From contig NZ_ARQM01000011.1 of the NCBI RefSeq assembly GCF_000385135.1, positions 1,054,001-1,118,000 on the forward strand: DNA of 64,000 bases, read 5' to 3'. The notes beneath the pieces are model-generated. The model did no database searches. It was not told the DNA's origin and worked only from the letters and a program-made list of their open reading frames with translations. The position numbers and the translations under genes are program-made. The DNA is from Promicromonospora sukumoe 327MFSha3.1 (GTDB taxonomy: Bacteria; Actinomycetota; Actinomycetes; Actinomycetales; Cellulomonadaceae). Shown here piece by piece: positions 55,219-63,721 of this stretch. Positions within the stretch are counted from its first letter, which is position 1; every line of letters begins with the position of its first letter.

Positions 55219-56664
55219 TCAGCCCTGGGGCGGGCGCGTCATCGACAGGACGTCGAGCGCCGTGTCGAGCTGCTCCTCGGTGACCTCGCCGCGCTCGACG
55301 AAGCCGAGGTCGATCACGGCCTGACGCACCGTGATGCCCTCCTTGACCGAGTGCTTGGCGACCTTGGCCGCGGCCTCGTAGCCGATGGCGCGGTTGAGCG
55401 GCGTGACGATCGACGGCGACGACTCGGCCAGCGCGCGGGCGCGGTCCACGTTCGCCGTGATGCCGACGATCGTCTTGTCCGCGAGCACGCGCGACGAGTT
55501 CGACAGCAGGCGGATCGACTCCAGCACGCCCTGCGCGATCACCGGGATCTGCACGTTCAGCTCGAACGAGCCGCTCGCGCCGGCCCACGCGACGGTGGCG
55601 TCGTTGCCGATCACGCGCGCGCAGACCATGAGCACGGCCTCGGGGATGACCGGGTTGACCTTGCCCGGCATGATCGAGGAGCCCGGCTGCAGGTCGGGCA
55701 GCGCGATCTCGCCCAGGCCGGTGTTCGGGCCGGAGCCCATCCAGCGCAGGTCGTTGCAGATCTTGGTCACGGAGACTGCGATGGTGCGCAGCGCGCCCGA
55801 GAGCTCGACCAGGCCGTCGCGGGCCGACTGCGCCTCGAAGTGGTCGCGCGCCTCGGTCAGCGGCAGGCCCGTGTCCTGCGCGAGCAGCGCGATGACGCGC
55901 TGCGGGAAACCGGCCGGGGTGTTGATGCCGGTGCCGACGGCGGTGCCGCCCAGCGGGACCTCGGCGGCGCGGGGCAGCGCGGCCTGCAGGCGCTCGACGC
56001 CGTAGCGGATCGCGGCGGCGTACCCGCCGAACTCCTGGCCGAGGGTGACCGGGGTGGCGTCCATGAGGTGCGTGCGGCCCGACTTCACGACGGTCGCGTA
56101 CTCGACGGACTTGGCCTGCAGCGCGTCGGCCAGGTGCGTCAGCGCGGGGATCAGGTCGTTGACGACGCCCGACGTCGCCGCGACGTGCACGGACGTGGGG
56201 AAGACGTCGTTGGAGGACTGCGAGGCGTTGACGTGGTCGTTCGGGTGCACGTCCTTGCCCAGCGAGGCCGTGGCCAGCGTCGCCAGCACCTCGTTGGTGT
56301 TCATGTTCGACGACGTGCCCGAGCCGGTCTGGTAGACGTCGACCGGGAAGTGGCCGTCGTGCTTGCCGGAGGCGACCTCGTCGGCCGCGGCGACGATGGC
56401 GTCGGCGATGTCCTGGTCGAGCACACCCAGCTCCGCGTTCGCGGTCGCGGCGGCCTTCTTCACGCGGGCGAGGGCCTCGATGTGGCCTCGCTCCAGCGGG
56501 GTGCCGGAGATCGGGAAGTTCTCGACGGCACGCTGCGTCTGCGCACGGTACAGGGCGTTCGCGGGGACCCGGACCTCGCCCATGGTGTCGTGCTCGATGC
56601 GGTATGCGGCGTTGGTGTCGCCGGGCTCGGACGAGCCCGACGAGACGACGGTGTCAGCAGTCAT
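55219..56664 (-). CDS. fumC: Class II fumarate hydratase
   Basis: A 481-residue TCA-cycle enzyme interconverting fumarate and malate. [48 protein letters not shown] and the signature [12 protein letters not shown] are all intact; the usual length is about 460-470 residues. ATG at 56664 follows ATAGACCC without a ribosome site, so the mRNA may be leaderless. It is transcribed in the same direction as the carbonic anhydrase gene upstream, separated by about 90 bp. Confidence 0.96.
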   Translation of the reverse strand: MTADTVVSSGSSEPGDTNAAYRIEHDTMGEVRVPANALYRAQTQRAVENFPISGTPLERGHIEALARVKKAAATANAELGVLDQDIADAIVAAADEVASGKHDGHFPVDVYQTGSGTSSNMNTNEVLATLATASLGKDVHPNDHVNASQSSNDVFPTSVHVAATSGVVNDLIPALTHLADALQAKSVEYATVVKSGRTHLMDATPVTLGQEFGGYAAAIRYGVERLQAALPRAAEVPLGGTAVGTGINTPAGFPQRVIALLAQDTGLPLTEARDHFEAQSARDGLVELSGALRTIAVSVTKICNDLRWMGSGPNTGLGEIALPDLQPGSSIMPGKVNPVIPEAVLMVCARVIGNDATVAWAGASGSFELNVQIPVIAQGVLESIRLLSNSSRVLADKTIVGITANVDRARALAESSPSIVTPLNRAIGYEAAAKVAKHSVKEGITVRQAVIDLGFVERGEVTEEQLDTALDVLSMTRPPQG

Positions 56665-56755
56665 GGGTCTATCGTGCCGCAGGCTCGGGCGGGTGACGCA
56701 TCCCAGCGCGTGACTCGTGTCACCCCGGCCCGCCCGAGCCTCCGGTCACCCGGGG

Positions 56756-57418
56756 TCAGGGCTGCTCGCCGACCTCGCCGATCACGTTCACCATGCGCGC
56801 GCTGCCCTCGGCCAGGTCGTACTCCAGCCCGACGACGGCGCACCGGCCCTCCTTGACGGCGTCGGCCAGCGCGGCCGAGTAGCCGTGCAGCATGTCGACG
56901 GTGTGCTTGACGTGCTCGCGGCGCAGCACGTTCTGGTCGGACAGTGCGGTCATGGCCTGCGCCGGGTCGCCCGAGGTGATGCTCGCGATCGACGGGATGA
57001 CCCGGTCCACGACGGCGCGCACGAAGCCCGGGGGCTGCTCGCCCGTGGCCAGGGTGTGCGCGGCGGCGGCGACCGCCCCGCACGAGTCGTGCCCCAGCAC
57101 CACCACGAGCGACGCGCCGAGCACCTCCACGCCGTACTCGATCGACCCGACCACGGTGGTGTCCACGACGTGGCCCGCGGTGCGGACCACGAACACGTCG
57201 CCCAGGCCCTGGTCGAAGATGATCTCCGCGGCGACCCGGGAGTCCGAGCAGCCGAAGATCACGGTGTGCGGGTGCTGCGCGGCCTGCAGCTCCCGCCGCC
57301 GGTCCGCGTTCTGCGACGGGTGCGCCGGCGCGTCGGCGACGAACCGGTCGTTGCCCTCGCGCAGCCGCGTCCACGCCTCGCGCGGGCTCAGCGGTGCGGT
57401 GATCTCGTTGGTGCTCAC
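56756..57418 (-). CDS. Beta-carbonic anhydrase
   Basis: A 220-residue zinc enzyme interconverting CO2 and bicarbonate. Zinc ligands and active-site residues are present in FGCSDSRVAAE (Cys, Asp, Arg) and VLGHDSCGAV (His, Cys); RTAGHVVD and SIEYGVEVLG are typical of the bacterial type. The GTG start overlaps the kinase stop (GTGA) and has AGGAGG eight bases upstream; an alternative longer frame through the kinase gene is spurious. It belongs to an operon xseB-kinase-carbonic anhydrase. Confidence 0.94.
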   Translation of the reverse strand: MSTNEITAPLSPREAWTRLREGNDRFVADAPAHPSQNADRRRELQAAQHPHTVIFGCSDSRVAAEIIFDQGLGDVFVVRTAGHVVDTTVVGSIEYGVEVLGASLVVVLGHDSCGAVAAAAHTLATGEQPPGFVRAVVDRVIPSIASITSGDPAQAMTALSDQNVLRREHVKHTVDMLHGYSAALADAVKEGRCAVVGLEYDLAEGSARMVNVIGEVGEQP

Positions 57419-58347
57419 AGGCCGACCTCCTGACGACGCGGCGGGTTGGCGCCCGCCCGGGAAACAGTGATGGCGGCGACGGCGACGCAGCGGTCCAGCA
57501 CGTGCTGCACCGTGGCCGTGCCGACGGCGTTCAGGGCGTCCCGCCGGGCGGCGCCCAGCAGGTCGTGCTCCCACAGGCCGTCGATCAGGGCGCCCATGAA
57601 CGAGTCACCGGCGCCAACGGTGTCGACCACGTCGACGCGCGGGGCGGTGGCCTCGACCTCGCCGGCGTCGGACACGGCGACCGCGCCCTTGCCGCCGAAG
57701 GTGACCACCACCAGCGCGGGCGTGCCGCGCTGCCAGTCGCGGGCCACGGCCACCGGGTCGGTGCCGGGGTAGAGCCAGGCCAGGTCCTCGTCGCTCACCT
57801 TGACCACGTCGGAGAGCTGCACGAGCGCCTCGACGCGCGGCCGGACCTCCTGCGGCTCGCCCATGATGGCCGGCCGGGCGTTCGGGTCGTACGTCGTGGT
57901 CGACGTCGCGCGCGCGGCCTCCAGGACCTGGCGCACCTGCGTGGCGCCCGGCTCCAGCATCGCCGCGATCGAGCCGGTGTGGACGGCGAGCGGGGCGTCC
58001 GCGGCGTCGGCGGCGTCCGGCAGAGCCCCCGCGGGGACCTCCCAGGTGAGGTCGAAGTCGTAGGTTGCCGACCCGGCGTCGTCCAGCGTGGCGACCGCGA
58101 CGCTGGTGCGCTCCGCGCCGTCGCTGCCCTTGACCAGGGCGACCGCGGACTCGGCGAGCCAGCCGCGGACCAGGTCGCCCCGCGCGTCGGCGCCGAGCCA
58201 CGTGCCGAGCCGGACCTCCCGCTCCAGGCGGCCCAGGGTCAGCGCCACGTTGGCGACGCTGCCGCCGGGGTGCTCGGCCGCCGAGCCGTCGGGCCGGTGC
58301 ACCTCGTCCACGAGGGCCTCGCCCACGGCGAGCACATGCGCGCTCAT
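57415..58347 (-). CDS. PfkB family carbohydrate kinase
   Basis: A 310-residue ribokinase-like enzyme. [14 protein letters not shown] is the N-terminal PfkB signature, and [18 protein letters not shown] the C-terminal one with the catalytic Asp and anion hole. Fructokinase-like members phosphorylate fructose or related sugars; the substrate pocket cannot be judged here. It overlaps xseB by four bases and the carbonic anhydrase by four, so the three are co-translated. Confidence 0.9.
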   Translation of the reverse strand: MSAHVLAVGEALVDEVHRPDGSAAEHPGGSVANVALTLGRLEREVRLGTWLGADARGDLVRGWLAESAVALVKGSDGAERTSVAVATLDDAGSATYDFDLTWEVPAGALPDAADAADAPLAVHTGSIAAMLEPGATQVRQVLEAARATSTTTYDPNARPAIMGEPQEVRPRVEALVQLSDVVKVSDEDLAWLYPGTDPVAVARDWQRGTPALVVVTFGGKGAVAVSDAGEVEATAPRVDVVDTVGAGDSFMGALIDGLWEHDLLGAARRDALNAVGTATVQHVLDRCVAVAAITVSRAGANPPRRQEVGL

Positions 58348-58607
58348 TCGGCCTCCTCCGGTGAGTCGGGCGTCGACGTCGACGCGTTCTGGGCGGCCGC
58401 GAGGCGCTCACGGGCGCCGTCCAGCCACTCCTGGCAGCGCGCGGCCAGGGCCTCGCCGCGCTCCCAGAGCGCGAGCGACGCCTCCAGCGGCTCACCGCCC
58501 GCCTCCAGGCGGCCGACGACCTGCACCAGCTCGTCACGCGCCTGCTCGTAGCTCAGCGAGGCGACGTCGGGTTGGGCTCCAGCATCCGTCACAGCATCTG
58601 TACTCAC
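58344..58607 (-). CDS. xseB: Exodeoxyribonuclease VII small subunit
   Basis: An 87-residue protein with [20 protein letters not shown] and [22 protein letters not shown], the two helices of the XseB family. It combines with XseA to degrade single-stranded DNA. XseA is normally encoded directly upstream, but here the next gene upstream is a divergent ABC-F ATPase, so xseA is elsewhere. The GTG start at 58607 lacks a ribosome site; an internal start is possible but would remove only the variable leader. Confidence 0.9.
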   Translation of the reverse strand: MSTDAVTDAGAQPDVASLSYEQARDELVQVVGRLEAGGEPLEASLALWERGEALAARCQEWLDGARERLAAAQNASTSTPDSPEEAE

Positions 58608-58745
58608 GGGGAACAGTCAACAGCACGTCGCCGACATCCGTGGTCCGCTGTCCACAGGTTCGACAGGCGGCTTCCACGGGGGCTTCCGCAGGCGGCGCGG
58701 AATCAGTTTGGTCCGGACCGGTCCGGCATCGGACCATGGTGACCC

Positions 58746-60365
58746 ATGGGCCATCTAGAAGTCGCGCACGTCGAGTACCACCTGCCGGATGGCCGGACCC
58801 TCCTGGGGGACGTCTCGTTCCGCGTGGGCGAGGGCAGCGCGACGGCGATCGTCGGCCCCAACGGAGCGGGCAAGACCACGCTGCTGCGCCTGATCACGGG
58901 CGAGCTCACGCCGCACGGCGGATCGGTCGTGGTGAGCGGCGGGCTCGGCGTCATGCGCCAGTTCGTCGGCTCGGTGCGGGACGAGACGACGGTGCGTGAC
59001 CTGCTGGTCTCCGTCTCCGAGCCCCGCCTGCGCGAGGTGGCGCGCCGCGTCGACGAGGCGGAGCACGCGATGCTCACCGTCGACGACGAGGACGCGCAGA
59101 TGGCCTACGCCCAGGCGCTTTCCGACTGGGCCGAGGTGCGCGGGTACGAGGCCGAGACGCTGTGGGACGTGTGCACCATGGCGGCGCTCGGCATGCCGTA
59201 CGACCGCGCGCAGTTCCGTGAGGTGCGCACCATGTCGGGCGGCGAGCAGAAGCGGCTCGTGCTGGAGGCGCTGCTGCGCGGCACCGACGAGGTGCTGCTG
59301 CTCGACGAGCCGGACAACTACCTGGACGTGCCCGGCAAGCGGTGGCTGGAGGAGCAGCTCCAGGCCACCAAGAAGACGGTCCTGTTCGTGTCCCACGACC
59401 GCGAGCTGCTCTCGCGCGCCGCCGACCGCATCGTGTCGCTGGAGCCGGGCCCCGCCGGCGCGGACGCGTGGGTGCACGGCGGTGGGTTCGCGACGTTCCA
59501 CGACGCGCGGCGCGAGCGGTTCGCGCGGTTCGAGGAGCTGCGCCGGCGCTGGGACGAGAAGCACGCCCAGCTCAAGAAGCTGGTGCTGACCCTGCGCAAC
59601 CAGGCGGCGAGCAGCCCCGACATGGCCTCGCGCTACCGGGCGGCGCAGACCCGCCTGCGCAAGTTCGAGGAGGTCGGCCCGCCGCCCGAGCCGCCGCGCG
59701 AGCAGGACATCACGATGCACCTGCGCGGCGGCCGCACCGGCCTGCGGGCCGTGACCTGCGAGGGGCTGGAGCTCACGGGGCTCATGAAGCCGTTCGACCT
59801 GGAGGTCTTCTACGGCGAGCGCGTCGCGGTGCTGGGCTCGAACGGGTCCGGCAAGTCGCACTTCCTGCGGCTGCTCGCGGGCGGCGACGTGGCGCACAGC
59901 GGCTCGTGGAAGCTCGGCGCGCGCGTGGTCGCGGGCCACTTCGCGCAGACGCACGCGCACCCCGAGCTGTTCGGGCGCGCGCTGCTCGACATCCTGTGGG
60001 AGGACCACGCCCAGGACAAGGGCAAGGCGATGGCGCGACTGCGCCGGTACGAGCTCACCGAGCAGGCCGACCGGCCGTTCGACCGGCTGTCCGGCGGCCA
60101 GCAGGCCCGGTTCCAGATCCTGCTGCTGGAGCTCGCGGGCTCGACCGCGCTGCTGCTCGACGAGCCCACCGACAACCTCGACCTGGAGTCGGCCGAGGCG
60201 CTGCAGGAGGGCCTGGAGTCGTTCGACGGGACCGTGCTGGCCGTGACGCACGACCGCTGGTTCGCGCGCTCGTTCGACCGGTACCTCGTCTTCGGGTCCG
60301 ACGGCGTGGTGCGCGAGACCCCGGAGCCGGTCTGGGACGAGCGCCGGGTCGAGCGGGAGCGCTAG
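58746..60365 (+). CDS. ABC-F family ATPase
   Basis: A 539-residue soluble protein with two ABC domains and no membrane part. Domain 1: Walker A GPNGAGKTT, signature MSGGEQKRLVLEALL, Walker B LLLDEPDNYLD. Domain 2: GSNGSGKSH, LSGGQQARFQILLLE, LLLDEPTDNLD. The charged linker between them (about 250-310, FEELRRRWDEKHAQLKK) is the ABC-F interdomain helix that reaches the ribosomal tRNA site. Members are translation factors or ribosome-protecting resistance proteins; the variant domain-1 D-loop (DNYLDVPGKRWLE) marks an actinobacterial subgroup of unknown role. It ends directly against a convergent HAD gene. Confidence 0.92.
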   Translation: MGHLEVAHVEYHLPDGRTLLGDVSFRVGEGSATAIVGPNGAGKTTLLRLITGELTPHGGSVVVSGGLGVMRQFVGSVRDETTVRDLLVSVSEPRLREVARRVDEAEHAMLTVDDEDAQMAYAQALSDWAEVRGYEAETLWDVCTMAALGMPYDRAQFREVRTMSGGEQKRLVLEALLRGTDEVLLLDEPDNYLDVPGKRWLEEQLQATKKTVLFVSHDRELLSRAADRIVSLEPGPAGADAWVHGGGFATFHDARRERFARFEELRRRWDEKHAQLKKLVLTLRNQAASSPDMASRYRAAQTRLRKFEEVGPPPEPPREQDITMHLRGGRTGLRAVTCEGLELTGLMKPFDLEVFYGERVAVLGSNGSGKSHFLRLLAGGDVAHSGSWKLGARVVAGHFAQTHAHPELFGRALLDILWEDHAQDKGKAMARLRRYELTEQADRPFDRLSGGQQARFQILLLELAGSTALLLDEPTDNLDLESAEALQEGLESFDGTVLAVTHDRWFARSFDRYLVFGSDGVVRETPEPVWDERRVERER

Positions 60366-61004
60366 CTAACCGACCGCGCGGCCGGCCGCTCCGGCCGGCC
60401 GCACGCCGTGCTCGGCGAGGCGCTCCACGAGCGCCTCGTGGCCCTCGTCGAGGCACCAGTGCACGGCGGCCATGCCGGCGGACCGGGCGCCGGCCACGTT
60501 GGCGGGGTGGTCGTCGACGAACAGGATCTCGGCGGGCTCGGCCCCGATGCGGGTGGCCGCCTTCTCGAAGAAGGCCGGGTCCGGCTTCGCGACGCCGAGC
60601 TCGCACGAGTACAGGCTCACGTCGAAGATCTCGTCGTAGCCGAGCGCCTGGCGCATGTGCTCGGCCCGCCGGCGCACCTGGTTGGTCCCGAGATGCACCC
60701 CGTAGCCGGCCGCGCGCAGGCGCCGGACCAGGTCGAACGACGCCGCCGACGGCTCGGTGTTCTGCCACACCGCCGCGTACAGGTCGGCCGCCGCGACGTC
60801 GAGGCCCTGCTCGCGCAGCACCTCGGCGAGCACCGGCAGGAAGTCCTCGTCGCCGGCCAGGAACGACCGCTCGCGCTCGGACGCCTCGTCCAGCACGGCA
60901 CCCGCGTGCTCGCCCAGCAGTGTCTCCGCCGCGGCGTAGAAGCCCCCGCGGACCTGCTGGAGCACGCCGTCGGCGTCGAACAGGAGATGTCGGATGGTCG
61001 CCAC
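60366..61004 (-). CDS. HAD superfamily hydrolase
   Basis: A 212-residue phosphatase-type protein. Motif I LLFDADGVL carries the nucleophile Asp and acid Asp, motif II is HLGTNQ (Thr), motif III has KPDPAFF (Lys), and motif IV is ILFVDDHPAN. The cap is a four-helix bundle type. The GTG at 61004 lies six bases after TACGGT, a leaderless promoter. The C-terminal residues PAGAAGRAVG are encoded by a perfect hairpin that probably also ends both convergent transcripts. Substrate unknown. Confidence 0.9.
   Translation of the reverse strand: MATIRHLLFDADGVLQQVRGGFYAAAETLLGEHAGAVLDEASERERSFLAGDEDFLPVLAEVLREQGLDVAAADLYAAVWQNTEPSAASFDLVRRLRAAGYGVHLGTNQVRRRAEHMRQALGYDEIFDVSLYSCELGVAKPDPAFFEKAATRIGAEPAEILFVDDHPANVAGARSAGMAAVHWCLDEGHEALVERLAEHGVRPAGAAGRAVG
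60378..60402. terminator. Terminator hairpin inside the 3' end of the HAD gene
   Basis: GCGGCCGGCCG and CGGCCGGCCGC form an 11-bp perfect stem with a CTC loop, within the last codons of the HAD gene and 12 bases past the ABC-F stop. Confidence 0.65.
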
Positions 61005-61010
61005 GTGCGA

Positions 61011-61016
61011 ACCGTA
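61011..61016 (-). promoter_or_regulatory. Leaderless -10 box of the HAD gene
   Basis: On the minus strand TACGGT is followed by TCGCAC and then the GTG start, the same geometry as at argS and the LysR gene. Confidence 0.55.
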
Positions 61017-61049
61017 GCAACCCCGCCCGGAGCGCCGGCCGACGGGGGT

Positions 61050-61078
61050 TGTCACAGATCCGGGGTACTCCCGGTCGA
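61050..61078 (+). promoter_or_regulatory. Candidate ECF41-type promoter of the NmrA-like gene
   Basis: TGTCACA at 61050-61056 is the conserved -35 of published ECF41 promoters; 16 bases later comes GGTC (61073-61076), one base from the usual CGTC -10. It lies about 60 bp before the NmrA-like gene, and an ECF41 sigma gene is adjacent. Confidence 0.65.
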
Positions 61079-61136
61079 GAGCATGACGGGCCGAACGAGT
61101 CCGTCGTGCGAGCGACGCGAACCAAAGGAGCACACC

Positions 61137-61880
61137 ATGAAGATCGTGGTCATCGGGGGCACCGGCCTCGTCGGCAGCCAGGTCGTCCACAACCTGACCG
61201 AGCACGGGCACGAGGCAGTGGCCGCCGCGCCGCAGACCGGCGTGAACACCCTGACCGGCGAGGGCCTCGCCGAGGTGCTCGAGGGTGCGCAGGTCGTCAT
61301 CGACCTCAGCAACTCGCCCTCGTTCGCGGAGGAGGACGTCACCAACTTCTTCCGGACCTCGACGACCAACCTGCTCGAGGCGGAGAAGAAGGCCGGCGTG
61401 CAGCACCACGTGATCCTCTCGATCGTGGGCGCCGACGGCATCGACTCCGGCTACATGCGCGCCAAGGTCCTGCAGGAGGACCTGGTCAAGGCCTCCGGCT
61501 CGGGCTGGTCGATCGTCCGGTCCACCCAGTTCTTCGAGTTCCTCGCCTCGATCGCCGACACGGCGACCGTCGACGGCGTGGTGCACATCGCCCCGGTCCG
61601 CTTCCAGCCGATCGCCTCGGCGGACGTCGCCAAGTTCGTCGGCCGCACCGCCGCCGGGACGCCGCTCGGCGCGACCATCGAGATCGCCGGGCCGGAGAGC
61701 TTCGGCTTCGACGAGATCGTGCGCAAGCACCTCGCCTCGAAGGACGACACCCGAGAGGTGGTCGCCGACCCGAGCGCGACCTACTTCGGCGCGGAGCTCA
61801 AGGACGCCGAGCTCGTGCCCAGCGGCGAGCCCCTGCTGGGCGAGGTCAGCTACGAGCAGTGGCGGGCGGCTCAGGCGTAG
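61137..61880 (+). CDS. NmrA-like NAD(P)-binding oxidoreductase/epimerase (ECF41 partner)
   Basis: A 247-residue Rossmann-fold protein of the atypical SDR type. KIVVIGGTGLVGSQVV is the nucleotide-binding start; the family lacks the usual YxxxK and instead has YMRAKVLQEDLVKASGSGWSIVRSTQFFEF, summarised as the NmrA/YesF-like substrate loop. AAAGGAG precedes the ATG. ECF41 sigma factors are typically encoded beside a carboxymuconolactone decarboxylase, oxidoreductase or epimerase (COE), and this gene fills that place: its 3' end overlaps the sigma gene on the other strand by 35 bp, and its promoter matches the ECF41 consensus. Confidence 0.88.
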   Translation: MKIVVIGGTGLVGSQVVHNLTEHGHEAVAAAPQTGVNTLTGEGLAEVLEGAQVVIDLSNSPSFAEEDVTNFFRTSTTNLLEAEKKAGVQHHVILSIVGADGIDSGYMRAKVLQEDLVKASGSGWSIVRSTQFFEFLASIADTATVDGVVHIAPVRFQPIASADVAKFVGRTAAGTPLGATIEIAGPESFGFDEIVRKHLASKDDTREVVADPSATYFGAELKDAELVPSGEPLLGEVSYEQWRAAQA

Positions 61881-62805
61881 CCTCCCCGGCGCCGGCCTCC
61901 GGCGTGGCCTGGTCCGCCCAGGCCCGCCGGAGCGGCTCCGTCTTCTCCGGGTTCATCTGCCACATGAGCTCGTGCAGGCCCTGGTCGGAGACCACGACGG
62001 ACAGGACACCGACCAGCTCGCCGTCCCGCTCCATCGCGAAGCCCTCCGTGCCGTTGACCTCGACGGGGCGGGTGGTGATCCCTGCCCAGAAGATCTCCGC
62101 GAACGACGACAGGACGCGGGCCACCTTGTTCCGGCCCTGGACCGCGACCCGGGCGACGTGCTTGGCCCGGCCGTTGCTGTCGGCGCGCGTCACGACGTCC
62201 TCCGCGAACAGCTTCTCGAGCCGCGCGACGTCGCCGACCCGCGCCGCCGCGAGGAACGCCGCCAGCAGGTCCTGGCGCGCCGTCGGGCTCACCTCGTTGC
62301 GCCGCTCCGAGGCCAGGTGCTTGCGGGCCCGGCTCACGAGCTGCCGCGTGGCCGTGGGGGAGACACCCACGATCTGCGCGATCTCCGGGTACCCGTAGTC
62401 GAACGCCTCGCGCAGCACGTACGCCGCGCGCTCGGTCGGCGTGAGCTTCTCCAGCAGCACCAGCACGGCGACGTCCAGCGCCTCGGCCCGCTCGGCGCCG
62501 AGCGTCGGGTCGTCGCTCGTGTCCACCGGCTCGGGCAGCCACGGGCCGATGTACGTCTCGCGCCGCGACCGCGCGCTCTGCAGCACGTTGATCGCCAGCC
62601 GGGTCGCCGCCGTCGTCAGGAACGCCTGCGGGTTCAGCACCACCGAGCGGTCCGTCGTCTGCCACCGCACCCAGGTCTCCTGCACCACGTCCTCGGCCTC
62701 CGCCGCGGAGCCGAGCATGCGGTACGCGATGCCGAACAGCCGCTTCCTGGCCGTCGCGAAGACCTCCGCGGCGTCGTCGAGCGTAGTGTCCACATCGCCT
62801 GTCAT
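61846..62805 (-). CDS. ECF41 (SigJ-like) RNA polymerase sigma factor
   Basis: A 319-residue sigma factor. Region 2 (ARKRLFGIAYRMLGSAAEAEDVVQETW) and region 4 (LTPTERAAYVLREAFDYGYPEIAQIVGVS) are followed by a SnoaL-like C-terminal extension of about 110 residues that in ECF41 proteins regulates activity in place of an anti-sigma factor. The linker motif normally DGGGK reads DSNGRAK and the terminal NPDKL motif reads NPEKT. The ATG at 62805 has GGGAGA seven bases upstream. Its partner oxidoreductase lies convergent and overlapping. Confidence 0.93.
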   Translation of the reverse strand: MTGDVDTTLDDAAEVFATARKRLFGIAYRMLGSAAEAEDVVQETWVRWQTTDRSVVLNPQAFLTTAATRLAINVLQSARSRRETYIGPWLPEPVDTSDDPTLGAERAEALDVAVLVLLEKLTPTERAAYVLREAFDYGYPEIAQIVGVSPTATRQLVSRARKHLASERRNEVSPTARQDLLAAFLAAARVGDVARLEKLFAEDVVTRADSNGRAKHVARVAVQGRNKVARVLSSFAEIFWAGITTRPVEVNGTEGFAMERDGELVGVLSVVVSDQGLHELMWQMNPEKTEPLRRAWADQATPEAGAGEATPEPPATARS

Positions 62806-62956
62806 GGTGCTCTCCCTGGGGTGGTGCAAGGGTCCCGGAAGGAGTCGGGGTCAGCGGCGCGGCCGCTGACTCGTCCGGCCGTGCCTTCCGATCTCACCCG
62901 ACCGTACGCGACGAAATGTTCTTGGGGTGGCTCGGAAGTCGGGTGAACATGTTGCC

Positions 62957-63706
62957 ATGACCACACCCGACCCGATCTTCGTGGACCCCCGGCTCGCGCG
63001 GCTCTACGACGCCTTCGACGACGACCGCGCCGACCTCGACCTCTACGTCGGCATCGCCGAGCGGCTCGGCGCCCGCACCGTGCTCGACGTCGGCTGCGGC
63101 ACCGGGGTGCTCGCCCTGCTGCTCGCGGCGCGCGGCCTGGACGTGACCGGCATCGACCCCGCCGCAGCGTCGCTCGAGGTGGCCCGCAGCAAGCCCGGGG
63201 CCGACGCCGTCACCTGGGTCGAGGGCGGGGCCGACGCCGCCGCCGGGCTCGGCCTCGCCGCCGACCTCGCGACGATGACCGGCAACGTCGCCCAGGTCTT
63301 CACCGGCGACGACGACTGGGCCGGGGCGCTCGCAGCGGTGCACGACGCGCTCCGCCCCGGCGGCGTCCTCGTGTTCGAGACCCGGGTGCCGGCCCGCCAG
63401 GCCTGGCTCGGCTGGACCCGCGAGAGCCGGCCGGCCCGCCGCACCATCCCGGGGGTCGGCGACGTCGAGAAGTGGAACGACCTGGTGGAGGTCGCCCTCC
63501 CGCTGGTCACCTTCCAGGGCTCCTTCCGCTTCCCGCCCGGCCTGCTGCCCGACGGCGACGTGGTCACCTCGGTCTCGACCCTGCGGTTCCGGGAGCGCGA
63601 CGAGATCGAGGCGTCGCTCGACGTGGCCGGGTTCGTGGTCGACGAGGTGCTGGACGCGCCGGACCGGCCCGGGCTGGAGTGGGTGTTCGTGGCCCGCCGG
63701 GTGTGA
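62957..63706 (+). CDS. Class I SAM-dependent methyltransferase
   Basis: A 249-residue protein. Motif I VLDVGCGTGVLALLLA binds SAM, DVTGIDPAA is the acidic loop after strand 2, and LRPGGVLVFETR is post-motif III. The C-terminal half (VTFQGSFRFPPGLLPDGDVV, LRFRERDEIEASLDVAGF) matches a group of actinobacterial methyltransferases of unknown substrate. The ATG at 62957 is used; an earlier in-frame start at 62927 adds ten unconserved residues. It is convergent with a truncated gene 15 bp downstream. Confidence 0.88.
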   Translation: MTTPDPIFVDPRLARLYDAFDDDRADLDLYVGIAERLGARTVLDVGCGTGVLALLLAARGLDVTGIDPAAASLEVARSKPGADAVTWVEGGADAAAGLGLAADLATMTGNVAQVFTGDDDWAGALAAVHDALRPGGVLVFETRVPARQAWLGWTRESRPARRTIPGVGDVEKWNDLVEVALPLVTFQGSFRFPPGLLPDGDVVTSVSTLRFRERDEIEASLDVAGFVVDEVLDAPDRPGLEWVFVARRV

Positions 63707-63721
63707 CGGCCCGGGGTCGGG

